Positions 33,499 through 42,854 of a stretch of DNA of 64,000 nucleotides are shown here, in pieces. The notes under the pieces were generated by a model that worked only from the letters and a program-made list of their open reading frames with translations, searched no databases and was not told where the DNA came from. The translations under genes were made by a program, and so were the position numbers. The stretch comes from Kitasatospora cineracea (GTDB lineage: Bacteria; Actinomycetota; Actinomycetes; Streptomycetales; Streptomycetaceae): positions 3,038,001-3,102,000 of the forward strand of contig NZ_RJVJ01000001.1 of the NCBI RefSeq assembly GCF_003751605.1, read 5' to 3'. Numbering within the stretch: the first letter of the stretch is position 1; the number at the start of each line of letters is the position of its first letter.

Positions 33499-34197
33499 AT
33501 GGAAACCAGCAGCAGGTGGACGTCCTGGTGGCGGCGGGAGCGGCGGGAACGCCCGGGGCCCGCCGGCGGGGACGCGGCCGCGAGGCTGGACCTGCTGCTG
33601 GGGGCGGCCAGGGCGGGGTTCCCGGTGGCGCCCGCGGCGCACCCGGCCGGGTACCGGTGCTCGTGCGACCGGGTCGGCTGTCCGGCCCCGGCCCAGCACC
33701 CGCTCTCCTTCGCCTGGCAGTCCCAGGCCACCACCGACGCCGAGCAGTTGGCGCGCTGGCTGTCCCGGGACCCGGAGGCGAACTTCGTCACCGCGACCGG
33801 CCGCGCGCACGACGTGCTGGACGTGCCGGCCGAGGCGGGCGTGCTCGCCCTGCAGCGGCTGGAGGCGCTCGGCGCGGTCGGCCCGGTGGCGGCGGTCGGC
33901 GCCGACCGGTACCTGTTCTTCACCGCGACCCGCGGCACCCCGCAGGACGAGGACGAGTGGTGGACCAGCGCGCTGGACTCCACCCCCGACACCGTCTCCG
34001 AGCACCCCGGCCTGCGCTGGCACTGCCGCGGCTCGTACACCCTCGTCCCGCCGGCCGCGCTGCCGGACGGCTCCGAGGTGCGCTGGCTGCGCGGCCCCGA
34101 GCTCGCGCTGCCGGACCCGCTGCGGGTGCTGGACGTGCTGACCGACGCCTGCACCGAGGTCGGTGCGGTGGCCCAGGAGCAGTGGCTGATCGGCTGA
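33499..34197 (+). CDS. Stand-alone Prim-Pol (bifunctional DNA primase/polymerase N-terminal) domain protein
   Basis: 232 residues after a basic N-terminus. RLDLLLGAARAGFPVAPAAH, RCSCDRVGCPAPAQHPL and SQATTDAEQLARWLSRDPEAN, with NFVTATGRAHDVLDVPAEAG, follow the pattern of the archaeo-eukaryotic primase-like domain of plasmid replication proteins. No helicase domain follows, as in many chromosomal streptomycete copies, whose function is unknown. GGAAGGGG precedes the ATG. Whether the catalytic acidic residues are complete (DVLDVP is the candidate) is not certain. It converges with map across a strong terminator. Confidence 0.8.
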   Translation: METSSRWTSWWRRERRERPGPAGGDAAARLDLLLGAARAGFPVAPAAHPAGYRCSCDRVGCPAPAQHPLSFAWQSQATTDAEQLARWLSRDPEANFVTATGRAHDVLDVPAEAGVLALQRLEALGAVGPVAAVGADRYLFFTATRGTPQDEDEWWTSALDSTPDTVSEHPGLRWHCRGSYTLVPPAALPDGSEVRWLRGPELALPDPLRVLDVLTDACTEVGAVAQEQWLIG

Positions 34198-34215
34198 GCC
34201 CGCGCAGGAACGATA

Positions 34216-34248
34216 CGGCGGCCCCCGCTCACCGAGCGGGGGCCGCCG
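34216..34248. terminator. Hairpin between converging Prim-Pol-like and map genes
   Basis: Perfect 15-bp inverted repeat (34216-34230 with 34234-34248) with loop ACC, 18 bases after one stop and 13 bases before the other. Confidence 0.9.
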
Positions 34249-34261
34249 TCGTCGTGCGCGC

Positions 34262-35107
34262 TCAGGGCAGGGTGAGGATCTCCGCGCCGTCCGCGGTGAC
34301 CAGCAGGGTGTGCTCGAACTGGGCGGTGCGCTTGCGGTCCTTGGTGACCACCGTCCAGCCGTCCGGCCAGACCTCGTAGTCGTAGGTGCCCAGGGTGAGC
34401 ATCGGCTCGATGGTGAAGGTCATCCCGGGCTTGATCACCTCGGTGGCCCGCTCGCTGTCGTAGTGCGGGACGATCAGGCCGGAGTGGAACGAGGTGTTGA
34501 TGCCGTGGCCGGTGAAGTCGCGCACCACCCCGTAGCCGAACCGCTTGGCGTACGACTCGATCACCCGGCCGATCACGTTGATCTGCCGGCCCGGCCTGAC
34601 CGCCTTGATCGCCCGGTTCAGCGACTCCTCGGTGCGCTCGACCAGCAGCCGGGACTCCTCGTCCACCTCGCCGCACAGGTAGGTGGCGTTCAGGTCGCCG
34701 TGCACGCCGTGGATGAACGCGGTGGCGTCGATGTTGACGATGTCGCCGTCCTGCAGCACGGTCGAGTCCGGGATGCCGTGGCAGATCACCTCGTTGACCG
34801 AGGTGCAGATCGACTTCGGGAAGCCCCGGTAGCCGAGGTCCGACGGGTACGCGCCGTGGTCGCACATGTACGCGTGGGCGACGGCGTCCAGCTCGTCGGT
34901 GGTGACGCCGGGGGCGATCAGCTTCGCCGCCTCGGCCATCGCCCGCGCGGCGATCCGCCCGGCGATCCGCATCTTCTCGATCGTCTCGGCGTCCTGCACC
35001 TCGGGGCCGGTGTACGGCGTCGGCGCGGGCTTGCCGACGTACTCCGGACGCGCGATGTGCGCGGGGACCTTGCGGGTGGGGGACAGCGTGCCGGGTACCA
35101 GAGCCAT
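34262..35107 (-). CDS. map: Methionine aminopeptidase, type I
   Basis: 281 residues; removes the initiator Met from nascent proteins, with two metal ions. Ligands are visible in NIDATAF and HGDLNATY (two Asp), FTGHGIN (His), FTIEPML (Glu) and QFEHTLL (Glu). ICHGIPD carries the conserved substrate His. The N-terminal 40 residues ([20 protein letters not shown]) are the actinobacterial extension that binds SH3-like partners. ATG 35107 is preferred because TACACT lies seven bases upstream, so the mRNA is probably leaderless. Confidence 0.96.
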   Translation of the reverse strand: MALVPGTLSPTRKVPAHIARPEYVGKPAPTPYTGPEVQDAETIEKMRIAGRIAARAMAEAAKLIAPGVTTDELDAVAHAYMCDHGAYPSDLGYRGFPKSICTSVNEVICHGIPDSTVLQDGDIVNIDATAFIHGVHGDLNATYLCGEVDEESRLLVERTEESLNRAIKAVRPGRQINVIGRVIESYAKRFGYGVVRDFTGHGINTSFHSGLIVPHYDSERATEVIKPGMTFTIEPMLTLGTYDYEVWPDGWTVVTKDRKRTAQFEHTLLVTADGAEILTLP

Positions 35108-35114
35108 GACGGCG

Positions 35115-35120
35115 AGTGTA
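35115..35120 (-). promoter_or_regulatory. -10 box giving a leaderless map mRNA
   Basis: TACACT (minus strand) ends seven bases before the map ATG, with no ribosome-binding site between them. The same hexamer and spacing precede nadE. Confidence 0.55.
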
Positions 35121-35232
35121 TCGGCCGCCGCCCGCCCGGCCCCGGGCCGTGTGTGCGGCCCGGGCGACGGGAAAGGATCACCACCGACGGCCGCGGCCCG
35201 CCGCGGCACCCACCAGGACGGAGAAGCAGACG

Positions 35233-35457
35233 ATGGCGTTCGGCCGCAGCAAGCCCACCGGGCAGCCGGGGGAGTGGTTCTACTGCATCAAGCACGGCAA
35301 GGTCGAGGAGGGCCCGGAGTGCCCGGCCAAGGACCGGCTCGGCCCGTACGCCAGCCGGGAGGAGGCCGCGCACGCCCTGGAGACCGCCGCCGAGCGCAAC
35401 CAGGAGTGGCGGGACGACCCGCGCTGGAACGACGACGAGGCCCGCCCGGAGGGCTGA
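35233..35457 (+). CDS. 74-residue hypothetical protein
   Basis: 74 residues beginning [18 protein letters not shown], with [20 protein letters not shown] and [20 protein letters not shown]. The two Cys, Lys/Glu-rich middle and the SPOR-like phrase [15 protein letters not shown] suggest a compact cytosolic domain. GGAG lies 9 bases upstream of the ATG. It is divergent from map and ends seven bases from the converging MFS stop. Small proteins with this ending are common in Streptomyces; function unknown. Confidence 0.8.
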   Translation: MAFGRSKPTGQPGEWFYCIKHGKVEEGPECPAKDRLGPYASREEAAHALETAAERNQEWRDDPRWNDDEARPEG

Positions 35458-35464
35458 CGGCGGC

Positions 35465-36769
35465 TCAGGATCCCACGGGGACGCCCGCGGCCCGGCGCTC
35501 GTGCTGGGCCCGCACCGCCAGCGCGTGCGGGTCGGTGCGCGAGTCCCAGGCCAGCAGCTTGGGGATCGCCGCGGTCAGCGCCAGCACGCCCGCCACGCAC
35601 AGCAGCCCGCCGGCCCAGATCGAGCCGCGCACCCCGGCCAGCGCCGCCATCCCGCCGGCCCGGACCTGGCCCAGCTGCGGGCCCACCGAGTACGAGAGCA
35701 GCTCCACCCCGGCGAGCCGCCCGCGCAGTTCGTCGGGGATGGACTGGTTCCAGATCGTCGACCGGGCCACCCCGCTGATCTGGTCCGCCCCGCCGGCCAC
35801 CGCCAGGAACAGCAGCACCAGCCAGATGTTCCCGGCCAGCCCGGCCAGCGTCATCGCGCCGCCCCAGCCGAGCGCCGCGAACAGCAGCATCCGCCCGTGC
35901 CGGTGCACCCGGGCCGTCCAGCCGCCGGTCGCGGCCACCAGCAGCGCCCCGGCCGCCGTCGCCCCGTACAGCAGGCCCAGCGCCCACTCGGCGTCCAGCG
36001 ACGAGGCCAGGAACGGGTACAGCGCCACCGGGTAGGCGAACAGCATCGCCACCACGTCGATCGCGTAGGTGCCCAGCAGGTCCTTGCGGCCCCAGGCGTA
36101 CGCCAGGCCCTGCCCGATGCTGCGCAGCGACGGGGCCCCGGCGCTCTCGGCGGGCGGCACCGGGCGCATCCGGGAGATCAGCGCCAGCGAGACCAGGAAC
36201 GTCAGCAGGTCCAGCGCGTAGGCGCTGCGGGCCCCGGCCACCGCGACCACCACGCCCGCCAGCGGCGGGCCGGCCACCGAGGCGACGTTGCGGTACAGCG
36301 AGTTGAGGGCGAACGCGGCGGGCAGCTGGTCGTGCGCCACCACCCGGGGCACCATCGAGTCCAGCGCCGGGCGCTGCAGGCCGTCCAGCGCCGCGACCAG
36401 GGCCGCGACCAGGTAGATCGGCCACAGCATCGGGTGCGGCAGCAGCGCGTTGGCCAGCATCAGCGCCGACAGCAGGGCCAGCCCGGCCTCGCTGAGCAGC
36501 ACCAGGCGGCGGCGGTCCAGCGCGTCCGCCAGGGCGCCGCCCCACAGGCCGAACACCACCAGCGGCACCAGCTCGCACGCGCCGACCAGGCCCACCGCGA
36601 AGGTCGAGCCGGTCAGCTCCTTGATCTGGATCGGCAGCGCCACGAACGACAGGAAGCTGCCGAAGCCCGTCACGCACCCCGAGGCCCAGAGCAGCCGGAA
36701 GTCCCGGGAGGCACGCCAGGGCGTGAGGTCCGGAAGGATTCTGCGCAGCAGCGGAGCGGTACGGGTCAC
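35465..36769 (-). CDS. MFS transporter, EntS-like 12-helix exporter
   Basis: 434 residues with about 12 hydrophobic helices. FRLLWASGCVTGFGSFLSFVALP, the loop GGALADALDRRRLVLLSE (motif A variant) and NSLYRNVASVAGPPLAGVVV match the enterobactin-exporter-like MFS_3 group, which pumps siderophores, macrolides or other small molecules. No biosynthetic or iron genes are next to it, so the substrate is open. GTG start at 36769, no good ribosome site. Convergent with the small 74-residue protein gene. Confidence 0.88.
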   Translation of the reverse strand: MTRTAPLLRRILPDLTPWRASRDFRLLWASGCVTGFGSFLSFVALPIQIKELTGSTFAVGLVGACELVPLVVFGLWGGALADALDRRRLVLLSEAGLALLSALMLANALLPHPMLWPIYLVAALVAALDGLQRPALDSMVPRVVAHDQLPAAFALNSLYRNVASVAGPPLAGVVVAVAGARSAYALDLLTFLVSLALISRMRPVPPAESAGAPSLRSIGQGLAYAWGRKDLLGTYAIDVVAMLFAYPVALYPFLASSLDAEWALGLLYGATAAGALLVAATGGWTARVHRHGRMLLFAALGWGGAMTLAGLAGNIWLVLLFLAVAGGADQISGVARSTIWNQSIPDELRGRLAGVELLSYSVGPQLGQVRAGGMAALAGVRGSIWAGGLLCVAGVLALTAAIPKLLAWDSRTDPHALAVRAQHERRAAGVPVGS

Positions 36770-36850
36770 ATAGCCAGATGCTGCGCGCCCGGGACGGGGC
36801 GGGGCAAGCGGTTTTCCGCCCGGCCGGGGCGGCCTCCGGTGGGGCGGGGG

Positions 36851-37441
36851 CTACCAGCGCAGCACGGGGGAGGAGGTCAGGCGCTCGGTCAGCCGGGACA
36901 GCCGGGAGCGCGGCGGGGCCGCCGAGGCGGCCGAGCTGACCAGGTGCTGGACCAGTTCGAACGGCTCCTCGGCGGCGCCGGGGACGGTGAGCCGCTCGTG
37001 GGCCAGGTCGGTCAGCTCCGGGTCGCCGTCGTCCAGGGCCAGCAGCACCGCCCCGGCCCGGCGGGCGCCGTCCAGCCGTTCCAGCAGCGGCGCGTCGGCC
37101 GGGCCGGGCGCCACCAGGAGCACCGTCGCGCCCGCGCGCGCCTCCGCGAGCCGGGGCAGGCCGCAGGCCAGGTGCTCCGGGGCGCCGGTCGGGACGGCGT
37201 GCCGCAGCAGGGTCGGGGCCAGCTCCGGCAGCCCGGCGTAGGCGGCCTCGTCGCTCAGGTGCGCCGCCAGGTGCCACGGCTCGTAGCGGGGGGTGCCCAC
37301 CAGCAGCAGGCCGCTCGCGCTGCGCCTGGTCACCGAGCCGCGCAGCGCGGCGGCGAAGGCGCCCGCCCGTTCGGGCCAGCCGGTGCCGGCCAGCGACTGC
37401 CGGAGTGCGGAAACTCTCACCGCGTCCATGCGCGACAGCAT
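36851..37441 (-). CDS. Hypothetical protein of the actinobacterial type, unknown function
   Basis: 196 residues, or 192 if the second Met (37429) is used; neither has a good ribosome site. SASGLLLVGTPRYEPWHLAAH, then HLSDEAAYAGLPELAPTLLRHAV, looks like a Rossmann-like or nuclease-free alpha/beta fold; no catalytic motif is obvious and no membrane segment is present. It is divergent from the F420 reductase gene with only 35 bases between, so the two promoters overlap. Family not recognised with confidence. Confidence 0.75.
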   Translation of the reverse strand: MLSRMDAVRVSALRQSLAGTGWPERAGAFAAALRGSVTRRSASGLLLVGTPRYEPWHLAAHLSDEAAYAGLPELAPTLLRHAVPTGAPEHLACGLPRLAEARAGATVLLVAPGPADAPLLERLDGARRAGAVLLALDDGDPELTDLAHERLTVPGAAEEPFELVQHLVSSAASAAPPRSRLSRLTERLTSSPVLRW

Positions 37442-37476
37442 GCTGCTCGGGCGGCCGGTTTGGCAGGATCTTCGGC

Positions 37477-38178
37477 ATGACGCAACCCGATTCAGTGAAC
37501 GCGACGGCCGGACCGGGCCGGAACCTGCCCGACGTCTCGCACCTCGTGGTGGGGATCCTCGGCGGTACCGGCGACCAGGGCCGCGGCCTCGCCTACCGGC
37601 TCGCCCGGGCCGGACAGCAGGTCGTGGTCGGTTCCCGCAGCGCCGAGCGCGCCGAGTCCTGCGCCGCCGAACTGGGCCTTGGCGTGCGCGGCGCCGACAA
37701 CGCGGCCTGCGCCGCGGCCGCCGACGTGGTGATCGTCGCGGTGCCGTGGGACGGCCACGCCGAGACGCTGGCCTCGCTGCGCGCCGAACTCGCCGGGAAG
37801 ATCGTGGTCGACTGCGTCAACCCGCTGGGCTTCGACAAGCAGGGCGCCTACCCGCTCCAGGTCCCCGAGGGCTCGGCCGCCCAGCAGGCCGCCGCGCTGC
37901 TGCCGGACTCCACCGTCACCGCGGCCTTCCACCACCTGTCGGCGGTGCTGCTGCAGGACGAGACCGTGGAGCGGATCGACACCGACGTGATGGTGCTCGG
38001 CGAGGACCGGGCCGCCACCGACACGGTGCAGGCGCTGGCCTCCCGGATCCCCGGCATGCGCGGCGTCTTCGCCGGGCGGCTGCGCAACGCCCACCAGGTG
38101 GAGTCGCTGGTCGCCAACCTGATCTCGGTCAACCGCCGCTACAAGGCCCACGCGGGGCTGCGGATCACCGACGTGTGA
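37477..38178 (+). CDS. npdG: NADPH-dependent F420 reductase
   Basis: 233 residues; transfers hydride between NADPH and coenzyme F420, supplying F420H2 to reductases in actinobacteria. The N-terminal dinucleotide site VVGILGGTGDQGRGLAYRLA is typical, with GSRSAERA binding the NADPH phosphate, then AVPWDGH, DCVNPLGFDKQG and ESLVANLISVNRRYKAHAGL. Length normal. CAGGAT lies seven bases before the ATG (possibly leaderless). Confidence 0.92.
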   Translation: MTQPDSVNATAGPGRNLPDVSHLVVGILGGTGDQGRGLAYRLARAGQQVVVGSRSAERAESCAAELGLGVRGADNAACAAAADVVIVAVPWDGHAETLASLRAELAGKIVVDCVNPLGFDKQGAYPLQVPEGSAAQQAAALLPDSTVTAAFHHLSAVLLQDETVERIDTDVMVLGEDRAATDTVQALASRIPGMRGVFAGRLRNAHQVESLVANLISVNRRYKAHAGLRITDV

Positions 38179-38309
38179 GCGCCCGGCGCGCGCCGCGGTC
38201 CGCCCCGCGCTCCCGGCGCGCGCCCCGGGTGCCCCACCCCCGGCCCCGGCGGCCCCGTTCGGTCGGCGAGAATGGCCGGGCACACCACCCGCCCCGAGGA
38301 GCCCCCGCC

Positions 38310-38501
38310 ATGCCCCGCAACGCCCTGTACGCCCTGACCGTCCTCGTCCTGGCGGTGACCGCCGCGGTGGTCTCCTTCATGAAGGGCAACTGGCTCGGCG
38401 TGGTGTGGATCCTGATGGCCGGCGTGGCCAGCAACATCGCCTGGTACTACCTCCGCAAGGACCGCGCCGAGCGCCGCGCCGCCGCCGCGGGCCGGGGCTG
38501 A
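38310..38501 (+). CDS. 63-residue two-helix membrane protein
   Basis: MPRNALYALTVLVLAVTAAV followed by a short loop and WLGVVWILMAGVASNIAWYY, then a basic tail KDRAERRAAA. Two helices with both ends inside by the positive-inside rule. GAGGAG lies eight bases before the ATG. It lies 131 bases after npdG and four bases before the converging M50 stop. Function unknown. Confidence 0.8.
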   Translation: MPRNALYALTVLVLAVTAAVVSFMKGNWLGVVWILMAGVASNIAWYYLRKDRAERRAAAAGRG

Positions 38502-38505
38502 ACCG

Positions 38506-39315
38506 CTACTTCCAGAACGTGAACAGATCGTGGCCGAGGCTGATGTACCGGGGGTCGGCGCCGAACAGGTCGAAGACCCGCACCGTCAGGTCGAACAGCC
38601 ACTGGCCGACCTGGCTCTGCCACACCAGCGCGAACAGCAGCAGCATGCCGTAGGGCGCGTACGGGGCGACAGCCCGGCGGGCCTTGTGCGACAGCCAGGG
38701 TTCGACGATGCCGTAGCCGTCCAGGCCGGGGACCGGCAGCAGGTTCAGGATCGCCGCGGTGACCTGGAGGTAGGCGAGGAAAGCCAGCGCCGCGGGCAGC
38801 GGTGAGACGAGGTACGCCTGGTCGCCGATGACAGCGGGGACGTCCGGGTCGTCGAACCAGCCCTGGCTGACGAGCACCAGCGTCACCACGCCGAACGCCA
38901 CGTTCACCAGCGGACCGGCCGCCGAGATCAGGCTGTGCTTGAGGCGGCCCGAGATCCGGTCCCGCTCGATGTACACCGCGCCGCCGGGCAGGCCGATCCC
39001 GCCCATGATCACGAAGATCACCGGCAGGACGAAGCTCAGCACCACGTGCCCGTACTTCAGCGGGTTCAGCGTCAGGTAGCCCTTGGTGCCGACCGTGATG
39101 TCGCCGCCCGCCAGCGCGGTGCGGGCGTGCGCGTACTCGTGCAGGCAGAGCGAGACCATCCAGCCGGAGACCACGAAGAGGAACACGCCGACGCGCATGT
39201 TCCCCCACGCGGCGGCCAGCGCCCAGCCGGAGGCGATCAGTGCGGCGGCCAGCGCCAGGAAGATCGGGCTGACCCGGTGCTCCGCGCTGCGCTGGCCGGT
39301 ACTGGCGTACGTCAT
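38506..39315 (-). CDS. Site-2 protease family (M50) membrane metalloprotease
   Basis: 269 residues with about six helices. The zinc site HEYAH (HExxH) lies in LCLHEYAHARTALAGGD in the second helix and the third ligand in NLLPVPGLDGYG (NPxPxxxLDG type) in a later helix. GYLTLNPLKYGHVVLSFVLP is typical of the Rv-like group without a PDZ domain. It cleaves membrane-embedded substrates; the target is not indicated. ATG 39315 is divergent from the SARP gene. Confidence 0.92.
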   Translation of the reverse strand: MTYASTGQRSAEHRVSPIFLALAAALIASGWALAAAWGNMRVGVFLFVVSGWMVSLCLHEYAHARTALAGGDITVGTKGYLTLNPLKYGHVVLSFVLPVIFVIMGGIGLPGGAVYIERDRISGRLKHSLISAAGPLVNVAFGVVTLVLVSQGWFDDPDVPAVIGDQAYLVSPLPAALAFLAYLQVTAAILNLLPVPGLDGYGIVEPWLSHKARRAVAPYAPYGMLLLFALVWQSQVGQWLFDLTVRVFDLFGADPRYISLGHDLFTFWK

Positions 39316-39490
39316 GGTGGAAGGGCTCCGGAGGTGGTGGCGGGACGGGCGTCCGATCATGCCGCCGACCGGGGGCGCCGGACAAGCGGCCCCGGGTGAA
39401 CGTACGGGAGCGACCGGACGTTCCGCCGCCCCGGCCCGCCCGGCGGGGGCCTTCGCACGGGTGTGCGCCCCGGGGCGGTGGCGCGTCCCC

Positions 39491-39496
39491 CAGAAT
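39491..39496 (+). promoter_or_regulatory. -10 box giving a leaderless SARP mRNA
   Basis: CAGAAT ends six bases before the GTG start of the large regulator gene; no ribosome-binding site is present. Confidence 0.45.
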
Positions 39497-39502
39497 GGGC
39501 GG

Positions 39503-42500
39503 GTGCACTACGGCATCCTCGGCACCACCACCGCCCACCACGACGACGGCACCCCGGTCGCGCTCGGCGGCGCCCGGCTGCGCGCCCTGCTGGCCGCGCT
39601 CGCCCTGCGCCAGGGCCGCCCCGTACCCGCCGAACTGCTCGCCGACGAGGTGTGGGCCGACGAGCCGCCGCAGGACGCCGCCGCCGCGCTGCAGACCCTG
39701 GTCGGCCGGCTGCGCCGCACCGTCGGCCGGGCCGAGATCGGCTCCGGGCCCGCCGGGTACTGGCTGACCGACCCGCGCACCGACGTCGCCGAGTTCCAGC
39801 AGCGCTCCGCCGACGGCGCCCGCGCCCTGCAGGGCGGCGACCCGGCCGCCGCCGCCGAGCAGCTCACCCGCGCGCTCGCCCTGTGGCGCGGCCCCGCGCT
39901 CGCCGACCTGCCCGACCGCACCGCCCCCGCCGCCCGGCTGGAGTCCCAGCGCGCGGAGGCCCGCCGGCACCGGCTGACCGCCGACCTCGCCCTCGGCCGC
40001 ACCGCCGAGGTCACCGCCGAACTCGCCGAACTCTGCCGCGACCACCCCTTCGACGAACAGCTCCAGGCCCTCCAGCTGCGCGCCCTGCGGGCGGCCGGCC
40101 GCACCGCCGAGGCGCTCGGCCGCTACGAGGAGGTCCGGCGCACCCTGGCCGACCAGCTCGGCACCGACCCGGGCCCCGAACTGCGCGCCCTGCACCGGGA
40201 ACTGCTCACCGCCGACACGACCCCGGCACCCGCCCCGGCACCCGTCCCCGCGCCCCCGGCCGCCGCCCCCGCCACCGGCAACCTGCGCCCCGGCCGGACC
40301 AGCTTCGTCGGCCGGGACGGCGAACTCGCCACCGTGGCCGACGCCCTGACAGCCGGCCGGCTCACCACCCTGACCGGCCCCGGCGGCTCCGGCAAGACCC
40401 GGCTCTCGGTCGAGGCCGGCCGGATCGAGCAGGACACCGCCCGCTGGCCCGGCGGCGTCTGGCAGATCGAGCTCGCCCCGCTGGAGGACCCGGCCGCCGT
40501 CCCCGACGCGGTCGCCTCCGCGCTCGGCCTGCGCGAGACCGTGCTGCACACCGGCGGCGCCGTCGCCGAGGCGATCGAGGGCGGCCGCAAGGACCCGGTC
40601 TCCCGGCTGGTCGACCACCTCGGCCGCCGCCGCGTCCTGCTGCTGCTCGACAACTGCGAGCACGTCGTCCAGGCCGCCGCCGACCTCGCCGACCGGCTGC
40701 TCGCCGACTGCCCCGGCGTCACCGTGCTCGCCACCAGCCGCGAACCGCTCGGCGTCCCCGGCGAGCGGGTGCTGCCGGTCGAGCCGCTGCCCGACCCGTC
40801 CGCGCTGCGCCTGCTCGCCGAGCGCGGCGCCGCCGCCCGCCCCGGCTTCCGCACCGACCAGGACCCGGCGGCCTGCGCCGAGCTGTGCCGCCGCCTCGAC
40901 GGCCTGCCGCTGGCCATCGAACTCGCCGCCGCCCGGCTGCGCGGCCTGACGCCCCGCCAGCTCGCCGACCGCCTCGACTCCCGGTTCGCCCTGCTCACCG
41001 CGGGCTCCCGCACCCTGCTGCCCCGCCAGCAGACCCTGCGCGCCGTCGTCGACTGGTCCTGGGACCTGCTCGGCAAGCGCGAGCGCGCCGTGCTGCGCCG
41101 GCTGTCGGTGTTCGCCGGCGGCTGCACCCTGGAGGCCGCCGAACAGGTCGTCGCCGACGGCGCGCTGGTGCGCCGCGAGGAGGTCGCCGACCTGCTGCTC
41201 TCGCTGGTCGACAAGTCCCTGCTGGTGGCCGGGCTGGGCGAGCAGCCCCGCTACTGGATGCTGGAGACCATCCACGAGTACGCCGCCGAACGCCTCGCCG
41301 AGGCCGCCGAACCCGACACCGCCGACCGGCACACCCGGCACTACCGGGAGCTCGCCCGCACCGCCTACCTGAACCTGCACGGCCCGGGGCAGCTCGACGA
41401 GCTCGCCCGCCTCGACCGCGAGCAGGAGAACCTGCGGGCCGCGCTGCGCCGCGCCGTCGACACCGGCCAGGAGCAGGAGGGCCTGGCCCTGGTGCTGGCG
41501 ATGGCCGGCTACTGGCTGCTGCGCGACTACCGCACCGAGTCCCGCACCTGGTACGAGGCGGTCGCCGCGCTCGGCCCCGACCCGTACGCCGACGGCGCCC
41601 CGACGCCCGTCCCGCTCACCGCCAACCCGCTGGACGCCCCGCTGCCGATGCCGCCCGACCTGCTCGACGAGGCCCGCCGCCAGCTCGGCCTGCTCCGGCT
41701 GATCAGCCTGTTCTCCGGGGACATGAGCACGCTGCACAGCTCGGGCGCGCTGGACACCGCCGAACGCATCCTGGCCGCCTACACCCCCGACCTGCCGCAG
41801 TCCTACCGGCAGCCGGTGCTCGCCCGGATCTTCACCGTCTTCCTCACCGGCGAGATGGAGCGCACCCGCGAGGTGATGGACGACGCGGTGGCCGGCGCCC
41901 GGGTCCACGGCGACCCGCTCGACCTGGCGTTCGCCCTGCAGCTGCGGGCCCGGCTGCTCAACGACCTGGCCGGCGCGCTGGACCAGGCGATCGCCGACAG
42001 CGAGGAGGCGCTCGCCCTCTACACCGCGCAGGGCGACCGCTGGGGCATGTCCGATGCGCTCTCCGGCAAGGCCGAGAACGCCACCAAGTCCGGCGACGCC
42101 GCCGAGGCCGAGGCGGCCTTCCGGCAGGCCATCGAGCTCTCCACCCAGCTCGGCGCGCACCAGGAGGTCCCGATGCTGCGGGCCCGGCTCGGCGAGGTGC
42201 TGGCCGAACGGGACCCGGAGGCCGGCGAGCGGATGGTCCGCGAGGCGGTCGCCGACGCCTCCGGGGAGCACACCGACGCCGAGGGCGCCCGGATGTACGG
42301 GCGGCTGGTGCTGTGCAACCTGGCGGTGCGCCGCGGCGAGTACGCCGAGGCGCTGGCCGTGCTCGACGAGCTGCCCGCCGACCCCGGCGCGCGCGGACCC
42401 GTCCCCTCGGTGTTCGCCGGCATCGTCCGCTGCATCCGCGGCTGGGTGGTGGCCCGCTCCGGCGACCCGGCCGCCGGCCTGGAGCTGATGCGGGCCGGCC

Positions 42501-42847
42501 GCCGCACGATGACCGAGATCGAGGGCGGCCCCACCATCTTCGTCGAGCACATGGCGATGATGCTGATGACCCCGCTGGCCGGCGCCCTGGTCGAGTACGC
42601 CCGGGCGTACGGCGAGCCCGCCGCGGCCCGCCGCGCCGCCGCCCTGCTCGGCGCCCACGAGGGCATCAGCGGCATGCCCGGCTCGTTCATGGAGCGCAGC
42701 GAGCACGCCCGGTGCGCCGCCGCGGCCCGCGAGCTGCTCGGGGCGGACGCGTACCTGGCCGCGTACGAGGAGGGCGGACGCCTCACCCTGCGCGAGGCGT
42801 CCGCCCTGCTGAACGATCCCGGCCCGTTCCGCGCCGGGGCCGCCTGA
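39503..42847 (+). CDS. Large SARP-type regulator (AfsR-like: winged helix, BTAD, NB-ARC, TPR)
   Basis: 1114 residues. Residues 1-90 are an OmpR-type winged helix (PVALGGARLRALLAALALRQ, ELLADEVWADEPP), 95-240 the BTAD helical domain (GRYEEVRRTLADQLGTDPGP), then an Ala/Pro linker. A STAND ATPase module (about 265-550) has Walker A GPGGSGKTRLSVE, Walker B RVLLLLDNCEHVV and sensor TSREPLGVPGERV. The rest is helical TPR-like repeats. Such regulators activate antibiotic or transport genes through heptamer direct repeats; the ABC exporter next door has such repeats. Start is the GTG after CAGAAT; alternative upstream frames are shadows. Confidence 0.92.
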   Translation: MHYGILGTTTAHHDDGTPVALGGARLRALLAALALRQGRPVPAELLADEVWADEPPQDAAAALQTLVGRLRRTVGRAEIGSGPAGYWLTDPRTDVAEFQQRSADGARALQGGDPAAAAEQLTRALALWRGPALADLPDRTAPAARLESQRAEARRHRLTADLALGRTAEVTAELAELCRDHPFDEQLQALQLRALRAAGRTAEALGRYEEVRRTLADQLGTDPGPELRALHRELLTADTTPAPAPAPVPAPPAAAPATGNLRPGRTSFVGRDGELATVADALTAGRLTTLTGPGGSGKTRLSVEAGRIEQDTARWPGGVWQIELAPLEDPAAVPDAVASALGLRETVLHTGGAVAEAIEGGRKDPVSRLVDHLGRRRVLLLLDNCEHVVQAAADLADRLLADCPGVTVLATSREPLGVPGERVLPVEPLPDPSALRLLAERGAAARPGFRTDQDPAACAELCRRLDGLPLAIELAAARLRGLTPRQLADRLDSRFALLTAGSRTLLPRQQTLRAVVDWSWDLLGKRERAVLRRLSVFAGGCTLEAAEQVVADGALVRREEVADLLLSLVDKSLLVAGLGEQPRYWMLETIHEYAAERLAEAAEPDTADRHTRHYRELARTAYLNLHGPGQLDELARLDREQENLRAALRRAVDTGQEQEGLALVLAMAGYWLLRDYRTESRTWYEAVAALGPDPYADGAPTPVPLTANPLDAPLPMPPDLLDEARRQLGLLRLISLFSGDMSTLHSSGALDTAERILAAYTPDLPQSYRQPVLARIFTVFLTGEMERTREVMDDAVAGARVHGDPLDLAFALQLRARLLNDLAGALDQAIADSEEALALYTAQGDRWGMSDALSGKAENATKSGDAAEAEAAFRQAIELSTQLGAHQEVPMLRARLGEVLAERDPEAGERMVREAVADASGEHTDAEGARMYGRLVLCNLAVRRGEYAEALAVLDELPADPGARGPVPSVFAGIVRCIRGWVVARSGDPAAGLELMRAGRRTMTEIEGGPTIFVEHMAMMLMTPLAGALVEYARAYGEPAAARRAAALLGAHEGISGMPGSFMERSEHARCAAAARELLGADAYLAAYEEGGRLTLREASALLNDPGPFRAGAA

Positions 42848-42854
42848 CCCACCG

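Noticed and set aside
38447..42706. 1419-codon minus-strand open frame opposite the SARP gene
   Set aside because: Antisense shadow with Gly/Val/Gln-rich composition; the plus-strand regulator has clear domain motifs.
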